47,689 nt of DNA from Candidatus Merdisoma merdipullorum (GCA_018715645.1 DVLE01000058.1:1-47689), one strand, 5' to 3'; positions 19,737 to 28,247 are shown, counted from the first letter of the stretch. The notes: generated from the letters alone by a model not told the origin. Translations and numbers: made by a program.

Positions 19737-19965
19737 GTCGCCGCCCGTGAGGTGGCGCGGGTAGAAATCCAGAGAGAAGTCGTCCAGAGCGAGCAGTTTC
19801 CCGTCGCCGCCCGTGAGGTGGCGCGGGTAGAAATCGGGGAAGGGCGATGAAGCTATGAAGGCGGCTATGTCGCCGCCCGTGAGGTGACGCGGGTAGAAAT
19901 GTGTTGACGTTCCACGGGTAATTGTTGCAGTTTAGTCGCCGCCCGTATGCGGCGCGGGTAGAAAT
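19737..19965 (+). CRISPR. Type I-C CRISPR array, four repeats and three spacers
   Basis: Repeats lie at 19737-19768, 19803-19834, 19869-19900 (32 nt each) and 19935-19965 (31 nt). All three spacers are 34 nt: 19769-19802, 19835-19868 and 19901-19934. The repeat begins GTCGCCGCCCGTGAGGTGGC and ends GCGGGTAGAAAT. CGCCGCC and GGTGGCG pair around a CGTGA loop, leaving CGGGTAGAAAT, an 11-nt 5' handle as expected for Cas5c cleavage. Repeat 3 has one G-to-A change in the stem. The last repeat is altered in the loop and 3' arm but keeps a perfect CGCCGC/GCGGCG stem, marking the trailer end. The array is read in the same direction as the cas genes. Confidence 0.97.
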
Positions 19966-20067
19966 TGGTTCAGTCCTTTTTGTGCGCCCTGTGCCATAAG
20001 CCATCATCCGCAAGATAGCGAAGATAGGAATATTGAATTAAGAAATAAAAAGTCGAGGAAACATACT

Positions 20068-20961
20068 ATGCCATCATGTACTTTATGTCCCCGCAACTGC
20101 CATGCCGACCGCTCTGCCGGTCACAGGGGCTTTTGCGGAGTGACAGGAACAAAGATAAAATGTGCCAGGGCGGCGCTTCATATGTGGGAGGAACCCTGTA
20201 TTTCGGGAGAGAAGGGTTCGGGAACCGTGTTTTTTAGCGGCTGTCCTCTGAGATGCGTATACTGCCAGAACCGGGAGATTGCGCGGGGAGAGGCGGGAAA
20301 GGAGATTACGCCGGAACGGCTCGCGGAGATCTTCCTGGAGCTGGAGGAGAAGGGCGCGGCCAATATTAATCTGGTGACGCCGACGCATTACACGCCTGAA
20401 ATTGTGTGGGCTGTGGAAAAGGCCAGAGAGTTGGGACTGGATCTTCCGGTTGTATACAACTGCAGCGGTTATGAAAAGGTGGAGACACTGCAAATGCTGG
20501 AAGGAATTGTGGATATATATCTGACGGATTTTAAGTATATGGAGGCAGAGACGGCGAAGCGATATTCCCATGCGCCGGATTATCCGCAGATGGCTCAGGC
20601 AGCTCTGGCGGAAATGGTTCGGCAGACAGGAGGCAAAGCTGTATTTGACAGGCAGGGGATGATGAAACGGGGAGTGATTGTCCGGCATCTGCTTCTTCCT
20701 GGTCATTTGAAAAACGCAAAAGCCGTGGTAAAGTATGTGTATGAAACTTATGGAAATCAGGTGTACCTCAGCCTTATGAATCAGTACACTCCCCTTCCGG
20801 GTATGGAGAGATGGCCGGAGCTGAACCGGAAAGTAACGAGACGGGAATATGAAAGACTGGTTGATTTCGCTGTAGATCTTGGCGTGGAAAACGGGTTTAT
20901 TCAGGAGGGAGAGACTGCACAGGAGAGCTTTATTCCGGCTTTTGACGGAGAGGGTGTCTGA
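20068..20961 (+). CDS. PflX-like radical SAM protein (PFL-activase-related)
   Basis: A 297-residue radical SAM enzyme of the COG1313 type, related to pyruvate formate-lyase activating enzymes. The N-terminus has an extra Cys cluster (Cys4, Cys7, Cys11, Cys23 in CTLCPRNCHADRSAGHRGFC). The radical SAM triad is Cys59, Cys63 and Cys66 (FSGCPLRCVYCQN). GAANINLVTPTHY and YLTDFKYME match the family. The target is unknown, and no glycyl radical enzyme lies nearby. It starts 102 nt after the last CRISPR repeat, but nothing suggests a CRISPR role. GAGGAAA lies 6 nt before the ATG. Confidence 0.88.
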   Translation: MPSCTLCPRNCHADRSAGHRGFCGVTGTKIKCARAALHMWEEPCISGEKGSGTVFFSGCPLRCVYCQNREIARGEAGKEITPERLAEIFLELEEKGAANINLVTPTHYTPEIVWAVEKARELGLDLPVVYNCSGYEKVETLQMLEGIVDIYLTDFKYMEAETAKRYSHAPDYPQMAQAALAEMVRQTGGKAVFDRQGMMKRGVIVRHLLLPGHLKNAKAVVKYVYETYGNQVYLSLMNQYTPLPGMERWPELNRKVTRREYERLVDFAVDLGVENGFIQEGETAQESFIPAFDGEGV

Positions 20962-21008
20962 TATACAGCGGACGGGCTCCATGCGTGTAAATCCCGTTCG
21001 CAAATGAA

Positions 21009-21037
21009 TTGACACGGCACAGTAAATATGCTATCAT
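21009..21037 (+). promoter_or_regulatory. Promoter of the oadB operon
   Basis: A perfect TTGACA (21009-21014) and TATCAT (21032-21037) have a 17-bp spacer. A 5' leader of about 70 nt follows, containing an imperfect 12-bp stem (21054-21065 with 21072-21083) before the AAGGAGG site. Confidence 0.75.
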
Positions 21038-21113
21038 TTTCGATAGAAAAAGAGAGACTTTTGGCGAAGCTGTCAGAAGTCTCGATTTGTGTAGACGATA
21101 AGGAGGAAAGGAA

Positions 21114-22250
21114 ATGGAATTTCTATGGGAGGGGCTCTTGTCCATCACCTGGCAGCAGGCTGTGATGTATCTTGTCGGAATCCTGCTGATTTATCTTGCA
21201 ATCAAGAAGGACTATGAGCCTGCGCTTCTGCTTCCAATGGGATTTGGAGCGATTCTGGTGAATCTTCCGCTTTCTGGCGTGATCAACCAGGAGATGGAAG
21301 GCATCGGAGTGGTGAATGGTATTATTGAGTGGTTGTTCAATGTGGGAATTGAAGCGTCGGAGGCGCTTCCGATTCTGCTGTTTATCGGTATCGGAGCGAT
21401 GATCGACTTTGGACCGCTTCTGTCTATGCCGTCTATGTTCTTGTTCGGAGCGGGCGCGCAGTTCGGTATTTTCTTTGCTATCTGCGTGGCAGTGCTGCTG
21501 GGCTTTGATCTGAAGGATGCGGCTTCTATCGGAATTATCGGCGCTGCCGATGGCCCGACGTCGATCCTGGTATCGCAGGTGCTGAAGTCCAATTATGTCG
21601 GTCCGATTGCTGTGGCGGCTTACTCGTATATGGCGCTTGTGCCGGTTGTACAGCCTTTTGCGATTCGGCTTGTGACCACGAAGAAAGAGCGTCAGATTCA
21701 TATGGATTATACACCGGGCTCTGTTTCTCAGAAGATGAAGATTGCATTCCCGATCCTCGTTACTTTTTTGGTAGGTCTTGTGTCGCCCCAGTCTGTGGCG
21801 CTGGTAGGCTTCCTGATGTTTGGTAATCTGCTGCGCGAGTGCGGCGTTCTGGGCAATCTGTCCGATACGGCGCAGAATGTGCTGGCAAATCTGATTACGC
21901 TGCTTCTGGGAATTACGATTTCTTTCAGTATGCGTGCGGAAGCGTTTGTAAACTGGAACACGATTCTGATCATGCTGCTTGGTCTTGTCGCTTTTATCTT
22001 TGACAGTATCGGCGGCGTGCTTCTGGCAAAATTCCTGAACCTGTTCCGCAAGAAAAAGATCAATCCCATGATCGGCGCTGCGGGAATCTCCGCGTTTCCG
22101 ATGTCTGCCCGTGTAGTACAGAAAATGGCGATGAAAGAAGATCCGACAAATGTAATTCTGATGCATGCTATCGGAGCGAATGTGTCCGGTCAGATTGCTT
22201 CCGTTATCGCCGGAGGTCTTGTCATCAGCCTTGTGGCTGCTTATCTGTAG
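21114..22250 (+). CDS. oadB: Sodium-translocating decarboxylase beta subunit
   Basis: This is the integral membrane subunit of the OadB/MmdB/GcdB family, which couples decarboxylation of a carboxybiotin to export of sodium. The conserved GAADGPTSILVSQ motif places the essential Asp at residue 146. About nine or more hydrophobic segments are visible, along with LLAKFLNLF, NPMIGAAGISAFPMSARVVQ and HAIGANVSGQIASVIAGG near the C-terminus. At 378 residues it has the normal length. It is followed 13 nt later by a short OadG-like gene. No alpha (carboxyltransferase) or biotin-carrier gene is present here, so the substrate (oxaloacetate, methylmalonyl-CoA or glutaconyl-CoA) cannot be assigned. Confidence 0.93.
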   Translation: MEFLWEGLLSITWQQAVMYLVGILLIYLAIKKDYEPALLLPMGFGAILVNLPLSGVINQEMEGIGVVNGIIEWLFNVGIEASEALPILLFIGIGAMIDFGPLLSMPSMFLFGAGAQFGIFFAICVAVLLGFDLKDAASIGIIGAADGPTSILVSQVLKSNYVGPIAVAAYSYMALVPVVQPFAIRLVTTKKERQIHMDYTPGSVSQKMKIAFPILVTFLVGLVSPQSVALVGFLMFGNLLRECGVLGNLSDTAQNVLANLITLLLGITISFSMRAEAFVNWNTILIMLLGLVAFIFDSIGGVLLAKFLNLFRKKKINPMIGAAGISAFPMSARVVQKMAMKEDPTNVILMHAIGANVSGQIASVIAGGLVISLVAAYL

Positions 22251-22263
22251 GAGGTGCACGTCA

Positions 22264-22407
22264 ATGATGAATGATTTTATCATTTCCCTGGAAATTATGT
22301 TAAAGGGAATGGTTGGAATCTTTGTGGTGATCGGTATTCTGACGCTTCTTGTAATGCTTATGGGAAAAGTGTCGAAGCCAGAGAAAAAGGAAAATGAGAA
22401 CACATGA
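22264..22407 (+). CDS. Small OadG/gamma-like single-span membrane protein
   Basis: A 47-residue protein, MMNDFIISLEIMLKGMVGIF followed by VVIGILTLLVMLMGKV, with one membrane span and a charged Lys/Glu-rich tail (SKPEKKENENT). Its size, topology and position directly after oadB match the gamma/delta subunits that stabilise sodium-pump decarboxylases. TAGGAGG lies 9 nt before ATG 22264; the frame runs back into oadB without a better start. Its stop overlaps the next start (ATGA). Confidence 0.75.
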   Translation: MMNDFIISLEIMLKGMVGIFVVIGILTLLVMLMGKVSKPEKKENENT

Positions 22408-22877
22408 GAAGAAGTGACAGAGAGATCACAGATCTTGATGAAATTCTGGAAGTCATGAAAAAATGCGATGTCTGCCGGATTGCGATGCAGGGGGAGGAGT
22501 ATCCGTATGTGATTCCTCTGAATTTTGGAATGACGGCGGATGGAGGACAGGTAATTCTGTATTTTCATGGAGCCGAGACAGGCATGAAATATGAACTGTT
22601 GGCAAAAAACAATAAAGTCTGCTTTGAGATGGACTGCGGCCATATGCTTATCACAGACATGGAAAAGGGAAACTGCACCATGTGTTATGAGAGCGTTATC
22701 GGTTACGGCGTCGTCGAGGAAGTGCCTGACGAACAGAAAATGGCAGCTCTGGATATTTTGATGGAGCATTATCCGGTCCCGGCGGGTTTTCACTACAATG
22801 AAGCCGTGGTACCCCGTACCCGCGTGCTGAAGCTGACGGTGGAATCCATGACGGGAAAACGGCGTGAGAAAAAATAG
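22404..22877 (+). CDS. Nim-type pyridoxamine-phosphate-oxidase-fold flavoprotein
   Basis: A 157-residue FMN-binding split-barrel protein of the NimA/nitroimidazole-resistance group. CRIAMQGEEYPYVIPLNFGM, LYFHGAETGMKYELLAKNNKVCFEMD and CTMCYESVIGYGVVEEV are diagnostic. Family members reduce nitro compounds or have unknown flavin-dependent roles; resistance should not be assumed. It overlaps the OadG-like stop by 4 nt, so it is translated with the decarboxylase subunits. A 15-bp hairpin terminator follows. Confidence 0.88.
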   Translation: MRRSDREITDLDEILEVMKKCDVCRIAMQGEEYPYVIPLNFGMTADGGQVILYFHGAETGMKYELLAKNNKVCFEMDCGHMLITDMEKGNCTMCYESVIGYGVVEEVPDEQKMAALDILMEHYPVPAGFHYNEAVVPRTRVLKLTVESMTGKRREKK

Positions 22878-22895
22878 TTTGGTATAAGAGGTGAG

Positions 22896-22943
22896 AGCGT
22901 CTTAAAAGTCGTACGAAGGACAGATGACTTTTAAGGCGCTTTT
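22896..22943 (+). terminator. Intrinsic terminator after the oadB operon
   Basis: AGCGTCTTAAAAGTC (22896-22910) pairs with GACTTTTAAGGCGCT (22926-22940) over 15 bp with one G-U. A short T run and the next operon follow. Confidence 0.7.
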
Positions 22944-22975
22944 CCAAATCAGAGGAGTGGACGGAGGGACGAAAA

Positions 22976-23647
22976 ATGTCAAAAATACTGCTAGTGGAAG
23001 ACGACAGAGACATCATAGAAAATTTAAGCGCGCTGCTTCGCCTGGAGGGCTTTCAGGTCCGTTCCGAGAAAGGGCAGAAGGAGGCGCTTGAGGCAGTGGA
23101 GGAGGAGAATTTTGATCTGCTTCTCCTGGATGTATCCTTAAGAAATGGCAACGGGTTTTCAGTCTGCTCGGCGGTGAAGGCGGTCTCTGATATTCCCGTC
23201 ATCTTTCTGACGGCTTCCGGCGACGAATTCAGCGTGGTCACAGGACTGGAATTGGGCGCGGAGGATTATGTGAGTAAGCCCTTCCGCCCCCGCGAGCTGG
23301 TGTCGCGGATCCGAAGTGTCCTGCGCCGGTGCGGAAAGAGCCAGGCAGTGCTGGAAATCGGGGATTTGCGGGTGGATACGGTGCGAGCTGCCGTGACAAA
23401 GAACGGACAGGACTGTATGTTGACGGCGCTGGAGTACCGGCTCCTCCTTGTTTTTCTGAATCATAAGGGGATGGTGCTTTCCCGCAGCAGGCTGTTGGAG
23501 GAAATCTGGGACGCGGCGGGAGAGTTTGTCAATGACAATACACTGACGGTCTATATCAAAAGACTCAGGGAAAAGATTGAGACCGATCCGCAGAATCCTG
23601 CGATTATCCGCACCGTGCGGGGACTTGGCTATAAGCTCGGAGAATAG
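22976..23647 (+). CDS. OmpR-family response regulator
   Basis: A 223-residue DNA-binding response regulator. The receiver domain has the acidic pocket Glu8/Asp9/Asp10, phospho-acceptor Asp52 (LLLLDVSLRNGNG) and the conserved Lys in DYVSKPF. The C-terminal winged helix (about 125-220) shows LTALEYRLLLVFLNHKGMV and the typical NTLTVYIKRLREKIE and RTVRGLGYKL. The cognate histidine kinase begins 8 nt later. It probably controls the adjacent ABC transporter from a promoter at about 24681-24734. Confidence 0.94.
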   Translation: MSKILLVEDDRDIIENLSALLRLEGFQVRSEKGQKEALEAVEEENFDLLLLDVSLRNGNGFSVCSAVKAVSDIPVIFLTASGDEFSVVTGLELGAEDYVSKPFRPRELVSRIRSVLRRCGKSQAVLEIGDLRVDTVRAAVTKNGQDCMLTALEYRLLLVFLNHKGMVLSRSRLLEEIWDAAGEFVNDNTLTVYIKRLREKIETDPQNPAIIRTVRGLGYKLGE

Positions 23648-23655
23648 GAGGTCTT

Positions 23656-24669
23656 ATGCGTTATCTGCGAAATCGGGAATTTGCAAGACAGACGGTTTTG
23701 TCTTTGATCTTCTGGGCCGCGGCTGTTCTGGCAGGTCTTGCGCTTTTTCCGGAAGAAAGAGCCTGTATCGTATTTTTTGGAGTTCTGAGTATTCTGCTGA
23801 TCTTATTTTGGATTCTTTTTACCTGCAGACGGTATCGCCGTCTGGAGAAGCTGGCTTTAGATGCGGACAGGCTTCTTCACGGCGAGCGTTCTCTGGATCT
23901 GACACAGTATCAGGAAGGAGAGCTGGCGATTCTCGCGAATGAGCTTCAGAAAATGCTCGCACATCTTTCCGGACAGTCGTCCAGGCTGCAGAAGGAGAAG
24001 GAATATTTAAGCGATTCTCTGGCGGATATTTCCCATCAGCTTCGCACGCCGCTGACTTCTCTGAATCTGCTTCTGGCGAGACTGGCTGGCGAGACGGATG
24101 AAAGAAACCGGCGGCGTCTCGTCTATGAAGCCAGTCAGCTTCTGGAGCGTACGGTCTGGCTCGTGGAGGCTTTGCTGAAAATTGCCCGGATCGATGCGGG
24201 AACCGCAGTGTTTGCCACTGGGAGAGTGGACGCTTCCGAGCTGGTACGCACGGCCCTGAACCCTTTTGGAATCCCTATGGAGATTCACGGACAGGAGGCA
24301 AAGCTTGAGCTTCAGGAACAGGCGGGCTTTTCGGGCGATGCGGACTGGACCGCCGAAGCTTTGAGCAATATCATAAAAAATTGCCTGGAGCATATGGGCG
24401 AGGGTGGAATCTTGACGATAAGGACGCAGGAAAATAATCTGTATACGGAATTTGTCATTGAGGATGATGGCCCCGGCTTCAGTCCGGAGGATCTTCCGCA
24501 TCTGTTTGAACGGTTCTACAGAGGAAAGCAGTCTTCCGGTTTGGGCGTAGGCATTGGCCTTGCGCTGGCTCGTATGATTGTAAATGCTGAGAACGGGATG
24601 ATTCGGGCGGAGAATCGGACAGAGGGCGGAGCGCGGTTTGTTCTGCGCTTTTATAAAGGGATTGTGTAG
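23656..24669 (+). CDS. Membrane sensor histidine kinase
   Basis: Two N-terminal membrane spans (about 14-31 and 38-56) with almost no extracytoplasmic loop precede a linker, the dimerisation/phosphoacceptor motif DISHQLRTPLTSL with His127, and an ATPase domain with NIIKNCLEH (N box), EDDGPGFSPEDLPHLFERFYRG and LGVGIGLALARMIV. The near absence of an external sensor and the adjacent ABC exporter recall intramembrane-sensing kinases, which respond through their transporter. 337 residues; AGGAGG precedes the ATG. Signal unknown. Confidence 0.92.
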   Translation: MRYLRNREFARQTVLSLIFWAAAVLAGLALFPEERACIVFFGVLSILLILFWILFTCRRYRRLEKLALDADRLLHGERSLDLTQYQEGELAILANELQKMLAHLSGQSSRLQKEKEYLSDSLADISHQLRTPLTSLNLLLARLAGETDERNRRRLVYEASQLLERTVWLVEALLKIARIDAGTAVFATGRVDASELVRTALNPFGIPMEIHGQEAKLELQEQAGFSGDADWTAEALSNIIKNCLEHMGEGGILTIRTQENNLYTEFVIEDDGPGFSPEDLPHLFERFYRGKQSSGLGVGIGLALARMIVNAENGMIRAENRTEGGARFVLRFYKGIV

Positions 24670-24680
24670 CGTCGGTGTAA

Positions 24681-24734
24681 GTGACAATATTGTTATTTTT
24701 GAGTCACCGGAGCGTCATCTGCTCCTGTTATACT
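24681..24734 (+). promoter_or_regulatory. Probable response-regulator-controlled promoter of the ABC exporter
   Basis: GTGAC (24681-24685) and GTCAC (24703-24707) form a dyad. A direct repeat of GTCA occurs at 24703 and 24714, 11 bp apart, in place of a -35 box, followed by TATACT at 24729-24734. Tandem half-sites at one helical turn next to a -10 without a -35 are typical of OmpR-family activation. The assignment is inferred. Confidence 0.45.
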
Positions 24735-24831
24735 GTGGATAACCGGTTATCTGCGACTGGATGCAGCCGGGAGGAAAGGCGTGAAGCGCCAGGTATTGAA
24801 AATCCGGTTATGTCCGGAGGAGAGGAGCAGT

Positions 24832-25515
24832 ATGGAGGTATTAAAGGCGGAACATTTATCTAAGGTCTACGGTTCAGGAGAAAACGAAGTCCGTGCGCTG
24901 GACGACGTGTCTTTTTATATTCAGCAGGGAGAGTTTGTGGCGATTATCGGCCCCTCTGGTTCAGGAAAATCTACCCTTCTTCACATTTTGGGAGGAGTGG
25001 ATCGTCCCACGTCCGGCAAAGTCTATCTGGATGGAAAAGACATTTACGGACAGAACGAGGAGCAGCTTGCTATCTTCCGGAGGCGGGAGGTGGGGATGAT
25101 TTACCAGTTTTACAATCTGATTCCGGTACTGGATGTGGAGGAAAACATCACGCTTCCGGTACTGATGGACGGACGTCCGGCAAATCAGGAACGGCTGGAG
25201 GAATTGCTTGCTATCCTGGATCTTGCGGATCGCAGAAAGTATCTTCCGAATCAGCTTTCCGGCGGGCAGCAGCAGAGGGTGTCCATAGGCCGGGCGCTTA
25301 TGAACGCTCCGGCGCTCGTATTGGCCGACGAACCCACCGGAAATCTTGATTCCAGGAACAGCCAGGAGATAATGGAGCTTTTAAAACTGTCCAACCGCAA
25401 GTTCGGACAGACGCTGATCATGATCACCCACGATGAAAACCTGGCTCTCCAGGCAGACAGGATTATCTCTATCGAGGACGGCAGAATCGCCAGAGACGAG
25501 GTGATTCGCCGATGA
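24832..25515 (+). CDS. ABC transporter ATP-binding protein (MacB/BceA type)
   Basis: A 227-residue ATPase with VIIGPSGSGKST-like Walker A (AIIGPSGSGKSTLLHILGG), NQLSGGQQQRVSIGRAL, Walker B LVLADEPTGNLDS and MITHDE. It powers the 911-residue permease encoded next, with a 4-nt overlap. ATG 24832 is chosen because GGAGAGGAGC lies just upstream; an in-frame GTG at 24781 lacks family-like sequence. By analogy with BceAB/VraDE, the pair may detoxify or sense cell-wall-active peptides; the drug specificity is not readable. Confidence 0.92.
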   Translation: MEVLKAEHLSKVYGSGENEVRALDDVSFYIQQGEFVAIIGPSGSGKSTLLHILGGVDRPTSGKVYLDGKDIYGQNEEQLAIFRRREVGMIYQFYNLIPVLDVEENITLPVLMDGRPANQERLEELLAILDLADRRKYLPNQLSGGQQQRVSIGRALMNAPALVLADEPTGNLDSRNSQEIMELLKLSNRKFGQTLIMITHDENLALQADRIISIEDGRIARDEVIRR

Positions 25516-28247
25516 AAAATATATTTACCCGCGTAACCTTTCAGACGCTGAAAAAGAACCGGACGCGGACTCTGGTTACCATCATCGGCATTCTGCTGGC
25601 GGCGTCCATGCTTACAGCCGTCACAACCTTTATCTCCAGCCTTCAGCACTATATGATCCAGGTATCCATCGAGGAGTACGGCAACTGGTACGGGGCGGCG
25701 TTTCAGGTTCCGAAGGAAGGGCTTTTGGAGCTGTCGGAGAATGAGGAGGTAACAGAGTATGCAGCCTGGCAGGAGCTTGGATATGCCAGGTTCGCGGATC
25801 TTGACGAGGAGGAGCTGGACGCTTTCCATACGCCGTATCTCTATGTGGCAGGACTTGGCGAGGGATTTACAGATATGATGCCTGTCGTGCTTACAGAGGG
25901 AAGGATGCCAAAGAACAGTCAGGAGATCGTCATTTCCGACAGGGCGGTGAACTGGGGACTTCTCGATGTGGAAATCGGCGACACCCTGTCTCTGGACCTG
26001 GGCGCTAGAATGTTCGATGGGGAGCTGCTGTCAGAATACAATCCGCTTATATACGCAAATGATCCGGGAGGCGGAATCCGTGTCCTGGAGGAGTTTGCTC
26101 CGAAGGAGACACGGGAATACACGGTGGTGGGACTGATTCAGTCGCCTGCTTTTATGAACGGCAGCAGTCATCCGGCTCTGTATGGACTGACTGCCATGGA
26201 TGAAAGTCCGGCAAAGGATGCTGCCTATGCCTGTTTTTACCGGACGCGGCATGCTTTTGAAATTTACAGGTTTTCCGATGAACTATGGATCGGTAAGGGT
26301 TATGAGAACTGTTCCTGGACTTACAATTCAGGGCTTCTCCGCTATCTGGGGACTTCCGAGAACCGGCCTTATATGCAGATGCTTTATGGTCTTGCGGCGA
26401 TCCTGATTGCCCTCATCATGACGGGCGGCATTTCGCTGGTCTATAACTCCTTTGCCATCTCGGTCAGCGACCGGACGAAGCAGTTTGGCCTTCTTGCCTC
26501 CGTGGGAGCTACGCCGAGACAGCTTAGAGGCATGGTGATCCGGGAGGCCTTGATTCTTGGCGCCGTTGGGATTCCTCTTGGCATTGGAGCCGGAATTCTT
26601 GGCATCGGTGTGACGCTTCATTTTACAGGAAGCTACTTTCAGTATCTCATGTACAGCGATACGGTTGTCATGAGTCTCCATGTGTCCTGGCCCGCCGTTC
26701 TTATCGCCGCCCTGACGGCTCTTGTGACAGTGCTGGTTTCCGCATGGATCCCGGCAAGACGTGCGGCGGAGATTACGCCGATGGAGGCGATCCGGCAGAC
26801 CAGGGATATAAGGAAAAAAGAAAAGAACAGGCGGTACTTTCGGAAGGGCGGCATCCGCAGAAAGCTTTCCTATCGAATTTTCGGCCTCCCGGCTGTGATT
26901 GCGGGCAAGCATTTTTCCAGGGAAAGGAAGCAATACCGGACTACTATCTTTTCTCTGTTTATCAGCATTGTACTCTTTATCTCGGCCAGTTCTTTCTCCT
27001 CCTATATACGCAGAAGCGTATTTAATATAGGGGATTTGCCGGACTATGACGTTTCGGTCTACCTTGAGGAGGAAGGGGAGAAACTGGCAGGAGAGATTTC
27101 CGGAATGGAGGGCGTCGACGCGGTACTGGATACGGCCTGGATTTATACGGACGTTCTGGTGAATCCGGAAGATTTATCAGAGGAAGCCAGGAAGATGCCG
27201 ATGGCGGAAGCCGCGGATGTGGAGTCTTCTGAAGCGGGAGGCACTTCTTCTGGCGGGAATCGGGTAGGGCTGTCCAGCGGCGTCCTGATTCTGCGGGATG
27301 CAGATTATGAAGCATGGCTTGCAGAGGAGGGAATCTCTGCGGGAGAAGAAGATATGCCCTCCGTCGTAGCTTACGATAAGACACAAAAGTATGACTCAGC
27401 TTCAGAAAGATACCGAAGTTTTGGAGTTTTAAGAAGGGAAGCTCTGGAACTCACGCTTTTGCTCACGGATTATGATGCCTGGAACGAGGCGATAGCCGCG
27501 GCGGCAGAGGCGGGCGGCTCCGGGGATGATGTCCCTGAGGAGGAATATCAGCGGAGCGTGGAAATCCGGGTAGAAGCCTTTGCCGAGAAGGGACCAATGA
27601 ATCTGCTGGCGGGTTACTCCGGTCTTTACCTTCTCATGCCGGAGAGCTATTTACGCAATCTGGTCGGGGATGAGGCGGACGCATATCTGACGCGCCGGAC
27701 GCTCTATCTGCAGGCGGAGGAGCATCAGGCCGTCACAGAGCGGATCCAGGAGCTGGCGGATAAAAACCGCGATGGGGATCGGTCCTCTGTCTTTGTATAT
27801 GATGAAAGACAGAGCATTCATGTGGAAAGGAATATGCTTCTGACAGTGGATGTGTTTGCTTATGGATTTATTGCGCTGATTTCCCTGATTGCGGCGGCCA
27901 ATGTGTTTAACACGATTTCCACGGCTTTCCTTTTGCGGCGCAGGGAATTTGCAGTGCTGTCGTCTGTAGGTATGACGCCGAAGGAAATGAAGCGGATGCT
28001 GGGCTTTGAATGCCTGCTTTATGGAGCAAAGGCCCTGCTTTTGGGAATCCCGGTCTCTCTGCTTGTGACCTTTCAGATTTACCGCGTGGTGTCTTCCAGT
28101 ATGGATACGGAATTTTATATTCCTCTGTCGGGCATTGCCATCGCCGTGTGCAGCGTGTTCGCAGTCGTGTTTGCCACTATGCTTTACGCCAGAGGGAAAA
28201 TGAAGCATGAGAATATCATAGAAAGCATCCGGCAGGAGAATTTGTAA
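25512..28247 (+). CDS. FtsX-type ABC transporter permease, large form
   Basis: A 911-residue permease with two FtsX modules. An N-terminal span (TRTLVTIIGILLAASMLTAV) is followed by a first extracytoplasmic domain (about 40-285), then three spans (about 290-420) ending at the coupling motif PARRAAEITPMEAIRQ. A second copy has a span at about 475-495, a large second external domain (about 500-770) and three spans ending before MKHENIIESIRQENL. Both copies keep the motif around SVGATPRQLRGMV and SVGMTPKEMKRML. The long second external region distinguishes it from the shorter BceB proteins. It overlaps the ATPase by 4 nt. Confidence 0.9.
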   Translation: MKNIFTRVTFQTLKKNRTRTLVTIIGILLAASMLTAVTTFISSLQHYMIQVSIEEYGNWYGAAFQVPKEGLLELSENEEVTEYAAWQELGYARFADLDEEELDAFHTPYLYVAGLGEGFTDMMPVVLTEGRMPKNSQEIVISDRAVNWGLLDVEIGDTLSLDLGARMFDGELLSEYNPLIYANDPGGGIRVLEEFAPKETREYTVVGLIQSPAFMNGSSHPALYGLTAMDESPAKDAAYACFYRTRHAFEIYRFSDELWIGKGYENCSWTYNSGLLRYLGTSENRPYMQMLYGLAAILIALIMTGGISLVYNSFAISVSDRTKQFGLLASVGATPRQLRGMVIREALILGAVGIPLGIGAGILGIGVTLHFTGSYFQYLMYSDTVVMSLHVSWPAVLIAALTALVTVLVSAWIPARRAAEITPMEAIRQTRDIRKKEKNRRYFRKGGIRRKLSYRIFGLPAVIAGKHFSRERKQYRTTIFSLFISIVLFISASSFSSYIRRSVFNIGDLPDYDVSVYLEEEGEKLAGEISGMEGVDAVLDTAWIYTDVLVNPEDLSEEARKMPMAEAADVESSEAGGTSSGGNRVGLSSGVLILRDADYEAWLAEEGISAGEEDMPSVVAYDKTQKYDSASERYRSFGVLRREALELTLLLTDYDAWNEAIAAAAEAGGSGDDVPEEEYQRSVEIRVEAFAEKGPMNLLAGYSGLYLLMPESYLRNLVGDEADAYLTRRTLYLQAEEHQAVTERIQELADKNRDGDRSSVFVYDERQSIHVERNMLLTVDVFAYGFIALISLIAAANVFNTISTAFLLRRREFAVLSSVGMTPKEMKRMLGFECLLYGAKALLLGIPVSLLVTFQIYRVVSSSMDTEFYIPLSGIAIAVCSVFAVVFATMLYARGKMKHENIIESIRQENL

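Noticed and set aside
19357..20013. 218-residue open frame on the minus strand across the CRISPR array
   Set aside because: The repeated RRH/PAPPHGRR text is simply translation of the CRISPR repeats.
20968..21001. Terminator after the PflX-like gene
   Set aside because: A 9-bp stem (GCGGACGGG with CCCGTTCGC) exists but has a 16-nt loop and no T tract.
21123..22793. 556-residue open frame on the minus strand
   Set aside because: It is antisense to oadB and the Nim-type gene, has no family motifs and is rich in His/Arg/Gln, as expected for a shadow frame.
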